From: Exiguobacterium acetylicum
GTDB taxonomy: Bacteria > Bacillota > Bacilli > Exiguobacteriales > Exiguobacteriaceae
Reading direction: 5' to 3'
Assembly: GCF_019890935.1 (NCBI RefSeq)
Contig: NZ_CP082333.1
Span: forward strand, 2,258,001 to 2,322,000
Length of the DNA stretch: 64,000 nucleotides
How positions within the stretch are numbered: position 1 is the first letter of the stretch; each line of letters begins with the position of its first letter. Below the pieces are notes generated by a model. That model saw only the letters and a program-made list of their open reading frames with translations. It was not told where the DNA came from and did not search any database. Positions 46,970 to 55,659 of the stretch are shown in pieces. Both the position numbers and the translations under genes were made by a program.

Positions 46970-47281
46970 TTAGTTAGATGTTTCAACGAATTCTTTAAGT
47001 GCGTCTTTCGGCATGAAGCCCATTGTTTTGTTGACAGGTTGTCCATCTTTGAAGAGAACGAGTGTCGGGATACTTTGAACTTGGAATGCTCCAGCTACTT
47101 CTGGGTTTGCATCTACGTCGACTTTGACGATTTTTACATCTTGCATGTCAGCATCGAGTTCTTCAAGAACAGGTGCGAGCATACGACATGGTCCACACCA
47201 TGTTGCCCAAAAATCAACAAGGACGAGTCCTTCTTGTGTTTCTTCTTTAAATGATTGGCTAGTTGCGTGTACGATTGCCAT
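46970..47281 (-). CDS. trxA: Thioredoxin
   Basis: A 103-residue cytoplasmic disulfide reductant. The active site WCGPC and cis-Pro loop SIPTL are present, with the N terminus MAIVHATSQSF. It starts after TTAGGAGG. It is followed by its own terminator and preceded by the etfA terminator, so it is an independent unit. Confidence 0.97.
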   Translation of the reverse strand: MAIVHATSQSFKEETQEGLVLVDFWATWCGPCRMLAPVLEELDADMQDVKIVKVDVDANPEVAGAFQVQSIPTLVLFKDGQPVNKTMGFMPKDALKEFVETSN

Positions 47282-47401
47282 TGATCATAACCTCCTAATG
47301 AGTAGATCGACCCGGTAAAAAAATGGGTGATCTCTTTATTGATTCGAGTATATCATAGCAGTCTCTTCCAACAAACGAAACTGCTCACGTGAAGAATTCG
47401 T

Positions 47402-47435
47402 AAAAAATAACCGGTACCATCAGCATGGCACCGGT
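47402..47435 (-). terminator. etfA intrinsic terminator
   Basis: An 11-bp stem with one mismatch (47410-47420 with 47425-47435), loop CAGC, followed by TTATTTTTTA on the minus strand. Confidence 0.88.
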
Positions 47436-47443
47436 GTATCCAC

Positions 47444-48409
47444 TCATCCGTGAACGAGCATTTTTTTGAATTCAGCTGTCAATAATGGCACGACGTCGAA
47501 CAAATCTCCGACAATCCCGTAGTCCGCGACCGAGAAGATATTCGCTTCCGGGTCTTTATTGATCGCAACGATGACTTTCGCATTTGACATCCCTGCTAAG
47601 TGTTGAATCGCTCCTGAGATCCCGCATGCAATATAAAGATCCGGTGTAACGACTTTACCTGTCTGACCGATTTGAAGTGCATAATCGCAGTAGTCTGCAT
47701 CACAAGCGCCACGCGAAGCACCGACTGCTCCTCCGAGGACATCTGCTAGTTCTTGTAACGGTGCGAAGCCATCCGAGCTTTTGACGCCTCGTCCACCTGC
47801 GACAATGACTTTTGCCTCTGATAAATCAACGCCGCCTGTTGCTTTGCGTACGATGTCTGCGACGATCGTCCGTAAATCCTTCAGATCGACTGTGACCGAC
47901 TCGACCGTTCCTTGTGAACTACCTGCTTCGAGTGGATCGATGTTGTTCGGACGGACCGTAAAGAGTGTCTTGCCTTCTGCGACTTTGACTTTTTCAAACG
48001 CTTTCCCCGAGTAGATCGGGCGGATGAATGACGCATCCGCGCCTTCCCCTTCAATCGCCGTCACGTCACTGATCAAACCGGCTTGCAATTTCGCCGCGAT
48101 TTTCGGTGATAGATCCTTGCCGAGCGACGTATGTCCGAAGACGAGCACGTCGGGTGACGTCCGGTTCATCAACTCGAGGAAGACTTGTCCGTAACCGTCT
48201 GGCGTGTAGTGTAGAAGACGCTCATCCTCGACGACGAGCACCTGGTCCGCTCCGCGTGATGCTAGTGCATCCGCATCCTTTGCGACATCGTGTCCAATCA
48301 GGACTGCGATGACTTCGTCAGCGACACGTCGCGCTGCTGCGATTGCCTCAAACGACACATTCCGTAAACTGCCATCCCGTGATTCTGCGAGTACTAATGC
48401 TTTTGTCAT
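47444..48409 (-). CDS. etfA: Electron transfer flavoprotein alpha subunit
   Basis: EtfA binds FAD and takes electrons from acyl-CoA dehydrogenases. It has 321 residues. The C-terminal FAD domain has GGRGVKS, GASRGACDADYC, QIGQTGK, YIACGISGAIQHLAGM and AINKDPEA, all typical. GGGGGAG lies upstream and etfB ends 13 nt before it. Confidence 0.97.
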   Translation of the reverse strand: MTKALVLAESRDGSLRNVSFEAIAAARRVADEVIAVLIGHDVAKDADALASRGADQVLVVEDERLLHYTPDGYGQVFLELMNRTSPDVLVFGHTSLGKDLSPKIAAKLQAGLISDVTAIEGEGADASFIRPIYSGKAFEKVKVAEGKTLFTVRPNNIDPLEAGSSQGTVESVTVDLKDLRTIVADIVRKATGGVDLSEAKVIVAGGRGVKSSDGFAPLQELADVLGGAVGASRGACDADYCDYALQIGQTGKVVTPDLYIACGISGAIQHLAGMSNAKVIVAINKDPEANIFSVADYGIVGDLFDVVPLLTAEFKKMLVHG

Positions 48410-48422
48410 TCGTTTCTCCCCC

Positions 48423-49196
48423 TTAGACCACTTTTGCTTCGTTGCGTAATAATGATGCGAGCTGTGCGACTTGCTCGTTCAGTTCACCTTCAAGGATCTT
48501 ACCGGCTGCTTTGTTCGGTGGTAAGAAACGCTCGATCGTCTCTAGACGTGGTGCGAGTTCGTCTTCATCCAGTTCGAGATCATCGAGTTCGAGTTCTTCT
48601 AGCGGCTTTTTCTTCGCTTTCATGATCCCCGGAAGACTTGGGTAACGTGGTTCGTTCAACCCTTGTTGCGCAGTGACGAGTAACGGAAGTGTTGTTTCGA
48701 TCGTCTCCGTATCCCCTTCAGCGTCGCGTGTCACGACAGCTTTCGTACCGTCGAGCTCTAGTTTCGTGATCGTCGTCACGTAAGGGATATCGAGTAATTC
48801 TGCGACGCGCGGTGCCACTTGACCACTTCCGCCATCGACTGCGACGTTTCCGGCGATGACGAGATCAACCGTCTGTTCCTTCAAATAACCAGCGAGCACT
48901 TCAGAAATCGTGAAATGGTCTGCCTCTTCGATATCATCTTCAATCGAGATGCGAACTGCTTGATCCGCTCCCATTGCGAGTGCTGTTCGTAATTCCTTGT
49001 CCGCATCTTCCGGTCCGACCGTCACGACCGTCACCGTTCCCCCTTGTGCATCACGGACACGAATCGCTTCTTCCACCGCATACTCATCGTACGGGTTAAT
49101 GATGAACTCAGCGCCATCCTCATCGATTTGGCCATTCTCGAGTTGGATTGCTTCTTCCGTATCAAACGTGCGTTTCAACAGTACATAGATTTCCAT
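48423..49196 (-). CDS. etfB: Electron transfer flavoprotein beta subunit
   Basis: EtfB binds AMP and forms the dimer with EtfA. It has 257 residues. The signature VAGNVAVDGGSGQVAPRVAE-like block is near 115-135, with INPYDEYAVEEA at the N terminus. It lies 74 nt downstream of fadR and is probably co-transcribed with it under FadR control, as in B. subtilis lcfA-fadR-fadB-etfB-etfA; fadB is absent here. Confidence 0.97.
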   Translation of the reverse strand: MEIYVLLKRTFDTEEAIQLENGQIDEDGAEFIINPYDEYAVEEAIRVRDAQGGTVTVVTVGPEDADKELRTALAMGADQAVRISIEDDIEEADHFTISEVLAGYLKEQTVDLVIAGNVAVDGGSGQVAPRVAELLDIPYVTTITKLELDGTKAVVTRDAEGDTETIETTLPLLVTAQQGLNEPRYPSLPGIMKAKKKPLEELELDDLELDEDELAPRLETIERFLPPNKAAGKILEGELNEQVAQLASLLRNEAKVV

Positions 49197-49270
49197 CTCA
49201 TGCTCCCCCTTGTCGTCTATTCACCATCATTCTTTGTATCCGCTTACATGATTGTTGTCATGAAAAGGGC

Positions 49271-49849
49271 TTAACTCAGCCCTTTGATCAACATCCGATG
49301 AATCCCGTCACGTGTCTCAAGCAACTCATATTTGAACCCACTTGCCATCCAGCTCGTCACGACCTCATCGATCGTTCCGAAAATCATCTGACGTGCTAAT
49401 CGATAATCGAGTTCGTTTGAAAACTCACCTGTCGTCATCCCGTGCTTGACGACTCGGTCAATCAGATGCAAGTACGGTTTCAAGACGGCAGCGATGTTTT
49501 GACGCATGTCTTGGTTCGATTGACGCAATTCGATCTGCGTGACGACCGCTAAATCATAGTCGACGGATAATTGCTCGAGGTGCGCCTCGATCAATGCTGC
49601 CAATTGTTCCGTTGCTGACGTATGGCTCGCGATTTGTCCTTCGGAATATTCGATAAAGCTTCCCATTTTCGCTTGGAAGAGCGAAATCAAGAGATGTTCT
49701 TTATTCTTGAAGTACAGATAAATCGTTCCATCCGCAACCCCGGCTTCCTTTGCAATGGCAGTCACTTTCGCTCCATGGTAGCCGTTCTTAGCGATGACTT
49801 TTACGGCGGCATCAATGATGCGGTCACTCTTTGACATTGTTCGTTTCAT
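49271..49849 (-). CDS. fadR: TetR family fatty-acid degradation regulator FadR (YsiA)
   Basis: A 192-residue TetR repressor. The N-terminal HTH (VTAIAKEAGVADGTIYLYFKNKEHLLISLF) and the ligand domain ending ARQMIFGTIDEVVTSW match B. subtilis FadR closely. It is known to repress beta-oxidation genes until long-chain acyl-CoA binds. The start is ATG at 49849 with TTAGGAG eight nt upstream; the ATG at 49888 lies in the operator and is rejected. Its own promoter carries a FadR palindrome. Confidence 0.93.
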   Translation of the reverse strand: MKRTMSKSDRIIDAAVKVIAKNGYHGAKVTAIAKEAGVADGTIYLYFKNKEHLLISLFQAKMGSFIEYSEGQIASHTSATEQLAALIEAHLEQLSVDYDLAVVTQIELRQSNQDMRQNIAAVLKPYLHLIDRVVKHGMTTGEFSNELDYRLARQMIFGTIDEVVTSWMASGFKYELLETRDGIHRMLIKGLS

Positions 49850-49872
49850 TCCACTATCTCCTAACGCATAAA

Positions 49873-49892
49873 ATGAATGATGGTTCATTCAT
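49873..49892. promoter_or_regulatory. FadR operator at the fadR promoter
   Basis: A perfect palindrome ATGAATGA-TGGT-TCATTCAT, the FadR box layout of B. subtilis, directly downstream of the fadR -10 element. Confidence 0.85.
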
Positions 49893-49896
49893 ATTT

Positions 49897-49924
49897 ATTC
49901 TATCATGCCATTTTATCCTGTCAA
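49897..49924 (-). promoter_or_regulatory. fadR-etfBA promoter
   Basis: A perfect -35 TTGACA (49924-49919) that overlaps the lcfA stop codon, and -10 TAGAAT (49902-49897), 16 nt apart. Confidence 0.75.
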
Positions 49925-51594
49925 CTGCTTTCTTCGAGTTGTTTGGCACGTTCTTCTTCAACGAGAACACGGCGGAGAATCTTACCCACGAACGTCTTCG
50001 GTAGCTCTTGCCGGAATTCATACTGCTTCGGCACTTTAAACGATGCTAATTGTTTACGACAGAATTGATCGAGCTCTTCTTCCGTGACCGTCATCTCATC
50101 CTTGACGACGATGAACGCTTTGACGGTCTCTCCGCGGTAGACATCTGGAACACCGATGACGACCGCTTCTTTGACGGCAGGGTGTTCATATAGGATTTCT
50201 TCGACTTCACGTGGATAAATGTTGAATCCAGAAGCAATGATTAAATCTTTTTTCCGATCGACGATTCGGAAATAATGATCCTCACCGATATATCCAAGGT
50301 CTCCCGTATGCAACCAACCGTTTCTCAGAACAGCTTGCGTATCTTCTGGTCGTTTCCAGTATCCTTTCATGACTTGCGGACCTGTGACGATGATCTCACC
50401 AATCTCACCTGGAGCAGCTGGTGTCTCTCCGTCTGCTTGGACGATTTTTGCTTGCGTATCGGGTACCGGAATACCGACCGTTCCAGGAATCCGACGATCC
50501 CAGATACAGTTCGTATGTGTCACCGGACTCGTTTCAGATAGACCGTATCCTTCAACGATCCGTCCGCCTGTCAGTGCTTCGAATTTTTCCTGCACTTCGA
50601 CTGGTAGTGGAGCTGAACCAGAAATACAGGCTTCAATCGAAGAGAGATCATACTTCTTCAGCTTCGGATGATTCAATAGACCGACATACATCGTCGGAGC
50701 ACCTGGGAACAGATTCGGTTTTTCCTTATGAATCGTCTTGAGTACCTGTTCGATATCGAATTTTGGAACGATGATTTGTTCATAGGCATTAAATATGCCG
50801 AAATTGAGGTTACACGTCATGCCATAGACATGGAAATAAGGAACGACTGCTAACAGCTTCCGTCCATCTCCTCGACTATATTTATAGAACCAGTTGTCGA
50901 TCTGTTCGACGTTTGCACTCAAATTGAAGTGTGTCAACATGACACCTTTGGGTGCGCCTGTCGTTCCACCCGTATATTGAAGAACCGCGACGTCCTCCTT
51001 CGGTTGAATCGCGACTGGTGTAATCGGCTCATACCCCCGCAAAGATAAAAACGGAATCGAACCTGTCGTATCAATGATGATGTTGTTATCTTTCCGTGCT
51101 TTAATCGGATAGAGTTTATTTTTAGGGAAGGGAAGGTAATCCGCGATACTTGTCGTCACGACCGTCTTAAGTGTCGTCGACGCTTTGACACGAGATGCTT
51201 TCGGATAGAGTAGATCGAGCGTTACAAGCATATGCGCACCTGAATCAACGAGAATCTGTTCCAGTTCACGGTCTGTATAGAGTGGGTTCACTTGGACGAC
51301 GATGCCACCTGCATAGAGAACCGCATAATAACTGATCATATACTGGGGACAGTTTGGTAACATCAGTCCGACGCGATCCCCTTTTTTTAGTCCGTGCTCT
51401 TGCAATAGGCTCCCAAGTGCGCGGGCCTCGTCACGTACTTCACGAAACGTCATACGTTTTCCTAAGAAACTCAAGGCACGTTGTTCTGGAAAATCAGTCG
51501 CTGCCTCATCGAGTGCCTGATAAAGAGGTAATTCTCGATAATCAATCGATGCGGGTACTTGCTCGGGATAATCAGATAACCAAACGGATTCCAT
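49921..51594 (-). CDS. lcfA: Long-chain fatty acid CoA ligase
   Basis: An AMP-forming acyl-CoA synthetase that activates fatty acids for beta-oxidation. It has 557 residues. The AMP-binding motif YTGGTTGAPKGVMLTH (about 211-226), GYGLSETSP and the C-terminal hinge DRKKDLIIASGFNIYPREVE are clear. GGGAGGG precedes the start. A FadR palindrome lies in its promoter region. It is next to fadR, as in B. subtilis. Confidence 0.95.
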   Translation of the reverse strand: MESVWLSDYPEQVPASIDYRELPLYQALDEAATDFPEQRALSFLGKRMTFREVRDEARALGSLLQEHGLKKGDRVGLMLPNCPQYMISYYAVLYAGGIVVQVNPLYTDRELEQILVDSGAHMLVTLDLLYPKASRVKASTTLKTVVTTSIADYLPFPKNKLYPIKARKDNNIIIDTTGSIPFLSLRGYEPITPVAIQPKEDVAVLQYTGGTTGAPKGVMLTHFNLSANVEQIDNWFYKYSRGDGRKLLAVVPYFHVYGMTCNLNFGIFNAYEQIIVPKFDIEQVLKTIHKEKPNLFPGAPTMYVGLLNHPKLKKYDLSSIEACISGSAPLPVEVQEKFEALTGGRIVEGYGLSETSPVTHTNCIWDRRIPGTVGIPVPDTQAKIVQADGETPAAPGEIGEIIVTGPQVMKGYWKRPEDTQAVLRNGWLHTGDLGYIGEDHYFRIVDRKKDLIIASGFNIYPREVEEILYEHPAVKEAVVIGVPDVYRGETVKAFIVVKDEMTVTEEELDQFCRKQLASFKVPKQYEFRQELPKTFVGKILRRVLVEEERAKQLEESS

Positions 51595-51611
51595 ACGTTT
51601 CCCTCCCTGAT

Positions 51612-51638
51612 AATGAATTACTATTCATTTTTATTATA
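51612..51638 (-). promoter_or_regulatory. lcfA promoter element with FadR palindrome
   Basis: A -10 TATAAT (51638-51633) is followed at once by the palindrome AATGAAT-TACT-ATTCATT (51612-51629), matching the FadR box type. No good -35 is seen. Confidence 0.75.
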
Positions 51639-51730
51639 CGTTGAATTGAATTCGACATGCCAGTAAAATCCAAAAAAAGAAATCGAATCTGCTTGTTTTT
51701 TCTCGATTCCTTCATCCGAGATCATCATAC

Positions 51731-51785
51731 AAAAAAGCAGCACCTCCCTTTCTCGTTTCCGAAAAAGAAGCAGCACTGCTTTTTA
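51731..51785 (-). terminator. Terminator after the YitT family gene
   Basis: A long imperfect stem whose ends AAAAAGCAG/CTGCTTTTTT pair well, just after the stop codon and ending in T on the minus strand. Confidence 0.65.
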
Positions 51786-51792
51786 ATAGACA

Positions 51793-52689
51793 TCACCGGG
51801 ATGGATACGTGAATCCTTCTCCAATGACTTCGCGCACTTTATGAATGACGACGAAGGCGCGGGGATCCGCTGCTTCGACGATCTGTTTCAACGGTGCCAG
51901 TTGTCGTTTATCGACGATCATATATAACATATCATTCTTTTGTTTCGTGAAATGACCGTGACTGTGAATGACCGTTGCACTACGACCGAGCGTCTCTGTC
52001 AAGATCGTCGCGATTTCCTCTTGGCGATGACTGATGATCGTGACCGCTTCGCGGACATTCAATCCTTCGCTGACGAGATCAATCAAATACGAGCCGATGA
52101 TGATCGCAATCAACGTGTATAGCATCGTCTCTTCTCCGAACAGAAATCCTGATGCACCGACGACCGCGACATCGATAATGAACATCGAGACCGCGATACT
52201 GAGATTCAAGTACTTATTCATCAGTCGAGCGATGATGACTCCGCCGCCCGTCGTTCCTCCAGCACGAATGACAAGTCCGATTCCGACGCCAATCAGAATT
52301 CCCGCATAGACCGTACCGATTAAACGGCTATCCGATGATGTCGCTAGATTTGCTGTCGAAGAGAGGACAAATGATGTGACGGCGACCGAGATGACGGAGT
52401 AAAGCATCGTCTTCCGGCTGAGGAATCGATAACCGACGACGAACAGCAAAGCGTTCGCAATCAAGGAAACAAGTCCCGTATCCCAGCCATAAAGATAGTA
52501 GAAGATGACCGTGATCCCGATCAATCCACCTTCGGATAAATCGTTCGGAATCGTAAAGTAGTTGATTCCAAAGGCGAGAATCGCCGACCCGATGATGACC
52601 CAGAAGATGTCCTTCCAAGAAATCAATTGCATCGCCTCAAAAGCACGGCGTCTCGTTTCTGTCGTTGTTGATGTTTTTCGTACGTTCAT
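51793..52689 (-). CDS. YitT family membrane protein (DUF161-DUF2179)
   Basis: A 298-residue protein with five or six membrane helices (residues 30-210; GINYFTIPNDLSEGGLIGITV, AGGTTGGGVIIARLMNKY) and a C-terminal DUF2179 domain (about 220-290) ending in PSR. The family is common in Firmicutes and of unknown function. GGAGGA lies eight nt before the start. It stands between lcfA and yshE, which are neighbours in B. subtilis, so it is a local insertion with terminators on both sides. Confidence 0.88.
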   Translation of the reverse strand: MNVRKTSTTTETRRRAFEAMQLISWKDIFWVIIGSAILAFGINYFTIPNDLSEGGLIGITVIFYYLYGWDTGLVSLIANALLFVVGYRFLSRKTMLYSVISVAVTSFVLSSTANLATSSDSRLIGTVYAGILIGVGIGLVIRAGGTTGGGVIIARLMNKYLNLSIAVSMFIIDVAVVGASGFLFGEETMLYTLIAIIIGSYLIDLVSEGLNVREAVTIISHRQEEIATILTETLGRSATVIHSHGHFTKQKNDMLYMIVDKRQLAPLKQIVEAADPRAFVVIHKVREVIGEGFTYPSR

Positions 52690-52724
52690 ATGCGTTCCTC
52701 CTTTTTTGATTAGGCGTGGCTTCC

Positions 52725-52762
52725 AATAAAAATTCCGTACTGAAACGATGTCAGTACGGAAT
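52725..52762 (-). terminator. Terminator of the polX-mutS2-yshE unit
   Basis: A perfect 12-bp stem (52732-52743 with 52751-52762), 7-nt loop, then TTTTTATT on the minus strand. Confidence 0.92.
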
Positions 52763-52786
52763 GATCACACGGTAAGACCGGTTCTT

Positions 52787-52870
52787 TTAATTAAATACAA
52801 TCCAAAGGATACCGACGACCAAAAAGGCGATCGAAACCCCGAACATGATTTTCGCTAAACGTTCTAACAC
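52787..52870 (-). CDS. Probable 27-residue single-helix membrane peptide
   Basis: A short frame starting GTG at 52870, four nt after the yshE stop. GTGGGGTG, inside the end of yshE, gives a ribosome site about five nt upstream. The peptide starts VLERLAKIMFG and runs into a single hydrophobic helix (VSIAFLVVGILWIVF) ending in Asn, with basic residues at the N-terminal side. It ends before the operon terminator. It could be a small partner of YshE. No homologue is known to me. Confidence 0.45.
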   Translation of the reverse strand: MLERLAKIMFGVSIAFLVVGILWIVFN

Positions 52871-52874
52871 GGAT

Positions 52875-53282
52875 TCACCCCACTAACGCTGATCCGATGA
52901 CGTAGGACATGCCGATCGATAAGGCACATGAAATAATGCCGACAGCAATGTTGCCGTTCTCGATTTCACGGTCTACCGGCAAATTCGGTGTCAGGAATTC
53001 AAAGATCCAGTATGTCGATATCAACAGTAAGAAGCCAAAAGCACTTTCAAGAAATATCGACCCGACCCGTTCTTCCCCTTGAACAGCGAAATGAACGATA
53101 TTGGCGAGTCCGATGATTTTTCCACCTGTTGCTAACGCAACGGCGATGTTGCCACTCTTGATATGTTCCCAGTTTTTATACCGGGTTGTCAACTCAAAAA
53201 GTGCAAGTCCTAAAATGATCAGTAATCCCGCGACCGAATAGAGCGCTGTCGTATAGACATAGACGTTCTCAAAAATGTTCAT
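52875..53282 (-). CDS. yshE: YshE, DUF350 membrane protein
   Basis: A 135-residue protein with four membrane helices (about 13-32, 46-66, 75-95, 110-132) and two copies of the DUF350 unit (SGNIAVALATGGKIIGLANIV and NGNIAVGIISCALSIGMSYV). Some family members are proposed channel-like proteins; the function is unproven. It starts 10 nt after mutS2, as in B. subtilis. Confidence 0.9.
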   Translation of the reverse strand: MNIFENVYVYTTALYSVAGLLIILGLALFELTTRYKNWEHIKSGNIAVALATGGKIIGLANIVHFAVQGEERVGSIFLESAFGFLLLISTYWIFEFLTPNLPVDREIENGNIAVGIISCALSIGMSYVIGSALVG

Positions 53283-53292
53283 CCTACTTTCC

Positions 53293-55659
53293 TCATTTCA
53301 GTTCGATGATCGTCACACCGTGTCCGCCTTCACCTTGACCACCTAAACGGTGACCTTTGACGTGACGATGACCTTTCAAGAATTCTTGGACACCTTGACG
53401 CATCGCTCCCGTACCCAAACCATGAATGACACGAATATGGTCGTAGTTCGATAACAAAGCTTGGTCCATGAAGCGTTCGAGCTTCGATAATCCTTCTTCA
53501 ACACGGACACCACGTAAATCCAGTTCAGCTGAAGGCGCCGATTGTTTCGTCACACTCGTACCACCAGAACGCCCTTTTGTTTGGGGACGTTTTGGAGTAC
53601 TGCCGATCTTCGCGAGATCTTCCGGTTTGACGTTCACCTTCATGATGCCGACTTGAACGGTATACTCGCCGTTCGCCTGTTGGTTGATGATATAGCCTTT
53701 TTGATTAAAGGTCGTAACTTTAACTTCTTCGCCTTTATCAAATCGTGGCGCTTGATCGTATTTCGCTTTTACTTTAGCGATCCGTTTCTCTTGCAGACTC
53801 GGCTTCGCATCTTCAAGTTTTTTACGTGCCTCGATCAATTCATGCTCTTTGACGGCACCAGCGTCGCGTAATTCCTTCAAACGTTTAATGACGCCTTCCG
53901 CTTCTTTTTGGGCACGTTCGACTGCACGTGCTGCTTTTTCTTCCGCTTTTGCCAGAATCTCATTTTTCTCTTCCTGGATCTCGGCTTGTTCTTGCTCGAA
54001 TTGCTCACGCTCTGCAACGAGTCGTTTCTTCTCTTCTAGCAACTGAGCCTCTAACGTTTCAGCACGCTGTTTCGCCTCTTCCAGTCGTTCGATCATCGTC
54101 TCGACGGACTGTGCGTCGCTACCGATTTGACCACGTGCCGCATCGATGATCCGGTCTTCGAGTCCGAGACGTTTTGAAATCTCGAACGCGTTCGAGCGTC
54201 CCGGTACACCGATGAGTAGGCGATACGTCGGACTGAGGGATTCGACATCGAATTCCATCGACGCGTTGACGACTCCTTCTCGGTTATAGCCGTACGCTTT
54301 TAATTCCGAATAGTGCGTCGTCGCTGCAACACGTGCTCCGCGCCGTTTCACTTCATCAAGAATCGCGATCGCCAGGGCAGCCCCTTCTGTCGGATCCGTT
54401 CCCGCCCCTAATTCATCAAACAGCACCAAACTCATGAAATCGATTTTCTCCATCATCGAGACGATGTTCGTCATATGCGAACTGAACGTCGACAAGTTTT
54501 GTTCAATCGACTGTTCATCTCCGATATCGGCATAAATCGCATCGAAGACACTGAGCTCCGTCTCATCTGCTGCCGGCACGTATAGTCCTGATTGCACCAT
54601 CAATTGCAAAAGACCAATCGTCTTTAAAGTAACTGTCTTACCCCCGGTGTTCGGACCGGTGATGACAAGTGATGTAAAATCGCCACCCAGCGAGACAGTG
54701 ATCGGTACGACCTCTTCTTTTGGAATGAAGGGATGTCGTGCTTCCTTCAGAATGATATGGCGATTTTCATTCAAGCGTGGTTCGACCGCTCCGATCTGAT
54801 GACCATACAACGCTTTCGCCATGATGAAATCAAGTTCTGCTAGTACATCGAGGTTGATGCGCAGCGAGTCGCCGACACTCCCGACAAGTGCTGATAATTG
54901 TGCGAGGATTCGTTCGATTTCCGCCCGTTCTTTCAAACGCGCTTCTTGAATCTCGTTGTTCGCAGAAACGACGGCTTGTGGTTCGATGAATAATGTCGCG
55001 CCGGATGCCGACTGATCGTGGACGATCCCACCAAACGCTTGACGATATTCTTGTTTGACCGGGACACAGTAGCGATCATTTCGCATCGTCACGATGGCGT
55101 CAGACAGCATCTTCGCTTTACTACGTAAGACACTATCGATTTTTGAACGAACTTGTCCTTCGAGCGAACGCAACTGACTACGTAACGCTCGTAATTTATC
55201 ACTTGCCGAATCTTGAACAGTTCCTTGGTCGTCAATGGCATGACGAATCCCCTGTTCGATCTCAACGAGCTTCGTGATCTGTTCGATTCGACTATCGAGT
55301 CGTGGTAATCGTAGATCTGGGTGATCCTCATGCAATCGTTCTTGGAACGCCTTCACTTGACGTCCTGAATAGACGACGTCTGCGACGGATAAAAGTTCAC
55401 TCGTCGAGAGGACCGAACCAATCTCTGCCCGTTTCACTTCACTACGGACATCTGTCAATCCACCGAACGGATAACGGTCACGTAACCGATAGACCGTCGT
55501 TGCTTCCGTCGTGACGGCTAGCAATTCCTTGACCTGCTCGAACTCTTCCGCCGGGCGCATTGCTCGAACGAACTGTGCTCCAAGTGAGCTTGCCGTGAAC
55601 GATAACATGTTTTCTTTTAACTTCTCATATTCTAAGACGCGTAATGCGTTGGCATTCAT
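53293..55659 (-). CDS. mutS2: MutS2 endonuclease/ATPase
   Basis: A MutS-family ATPase with a C-terminal Smr domain. It is known to suppress recombination and to act on collided ribosomes in B. subtilis. It has 788 residues. Walker A is GPNTGGKTVTLK (about 335-346), Walker B LVLFDELGAGTDPTEGAAL, a coiled coil covers about 515-630, and the Smr domain LDLRGVRVEEGL...IHGLGTGAMR lies at about 713-788. It starts directly after polX with AGGAG upstream. Confidence 0.97.
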   Translation of the reverse strand: MNANALRVLEYEKLKENMLSFTASSLGAQFVRAMRPAEEFEQVKELLAVTTEATTVYRLRDRYPFGGLTDVRSEVKRAEIGSVLSTSELLSVADVVYSGRQVKAFQERLHEDHPDLRLPRLDSRIEQITKLVEIEQGIRHAIDDQGTVQDSASDKLRALRSQLRSLEGQVRSKIDSVLRSKAKMLSDAIVTMRNDRYCVPVKQEYRQAFGGIVHDQSASGATLFIEPQAVVSANNEIQEARLKERAEIERILAQLSALVGSVGDSLRINLDVLAELDFIMAKALYGHQIGAVEPRLNENRHIILKEARHPFIPKEEVVPITVSLGGDFTSLVITGPNTGGKTVTLKTIGLLQLMVQSGLYVPAADETELSVFDAIYADIGDEQSIEQNLSTFSSHMTNIVSMMEKIDFMSLVLFDELGAGTDPTEGAALAIAILDEVKRRGARVAATTHYSELKAYGYNREGVVNASMEFDVESLSPTYRLLIGVPGRSNAFEISKRLGLEDRIIDAARGQIGSDAQSVETMIERLEEAKQRAETLEAQLLEEKKRLVAEREQFEQEQAEIQEEKNEILAKAEEKAARAVERAQKEAEGVIKRLKELRDAGAVKEHELIEARKKLEDAKPSLQEKRIAKVKAKYDQAPRFDKGEEVKVTTFNQKGYIINQQANGEYTVQVGIMKVNVKPEDLAKIGSTPKRPQTKGRSGGTSVTKQSAPSAELDLRGVRVEEGLSKLERFMDQALLSNYDHIRVIHGLGTGAMRQGVQEFLKGHRHVKGHRLGGQGEGGHGVTIIELK

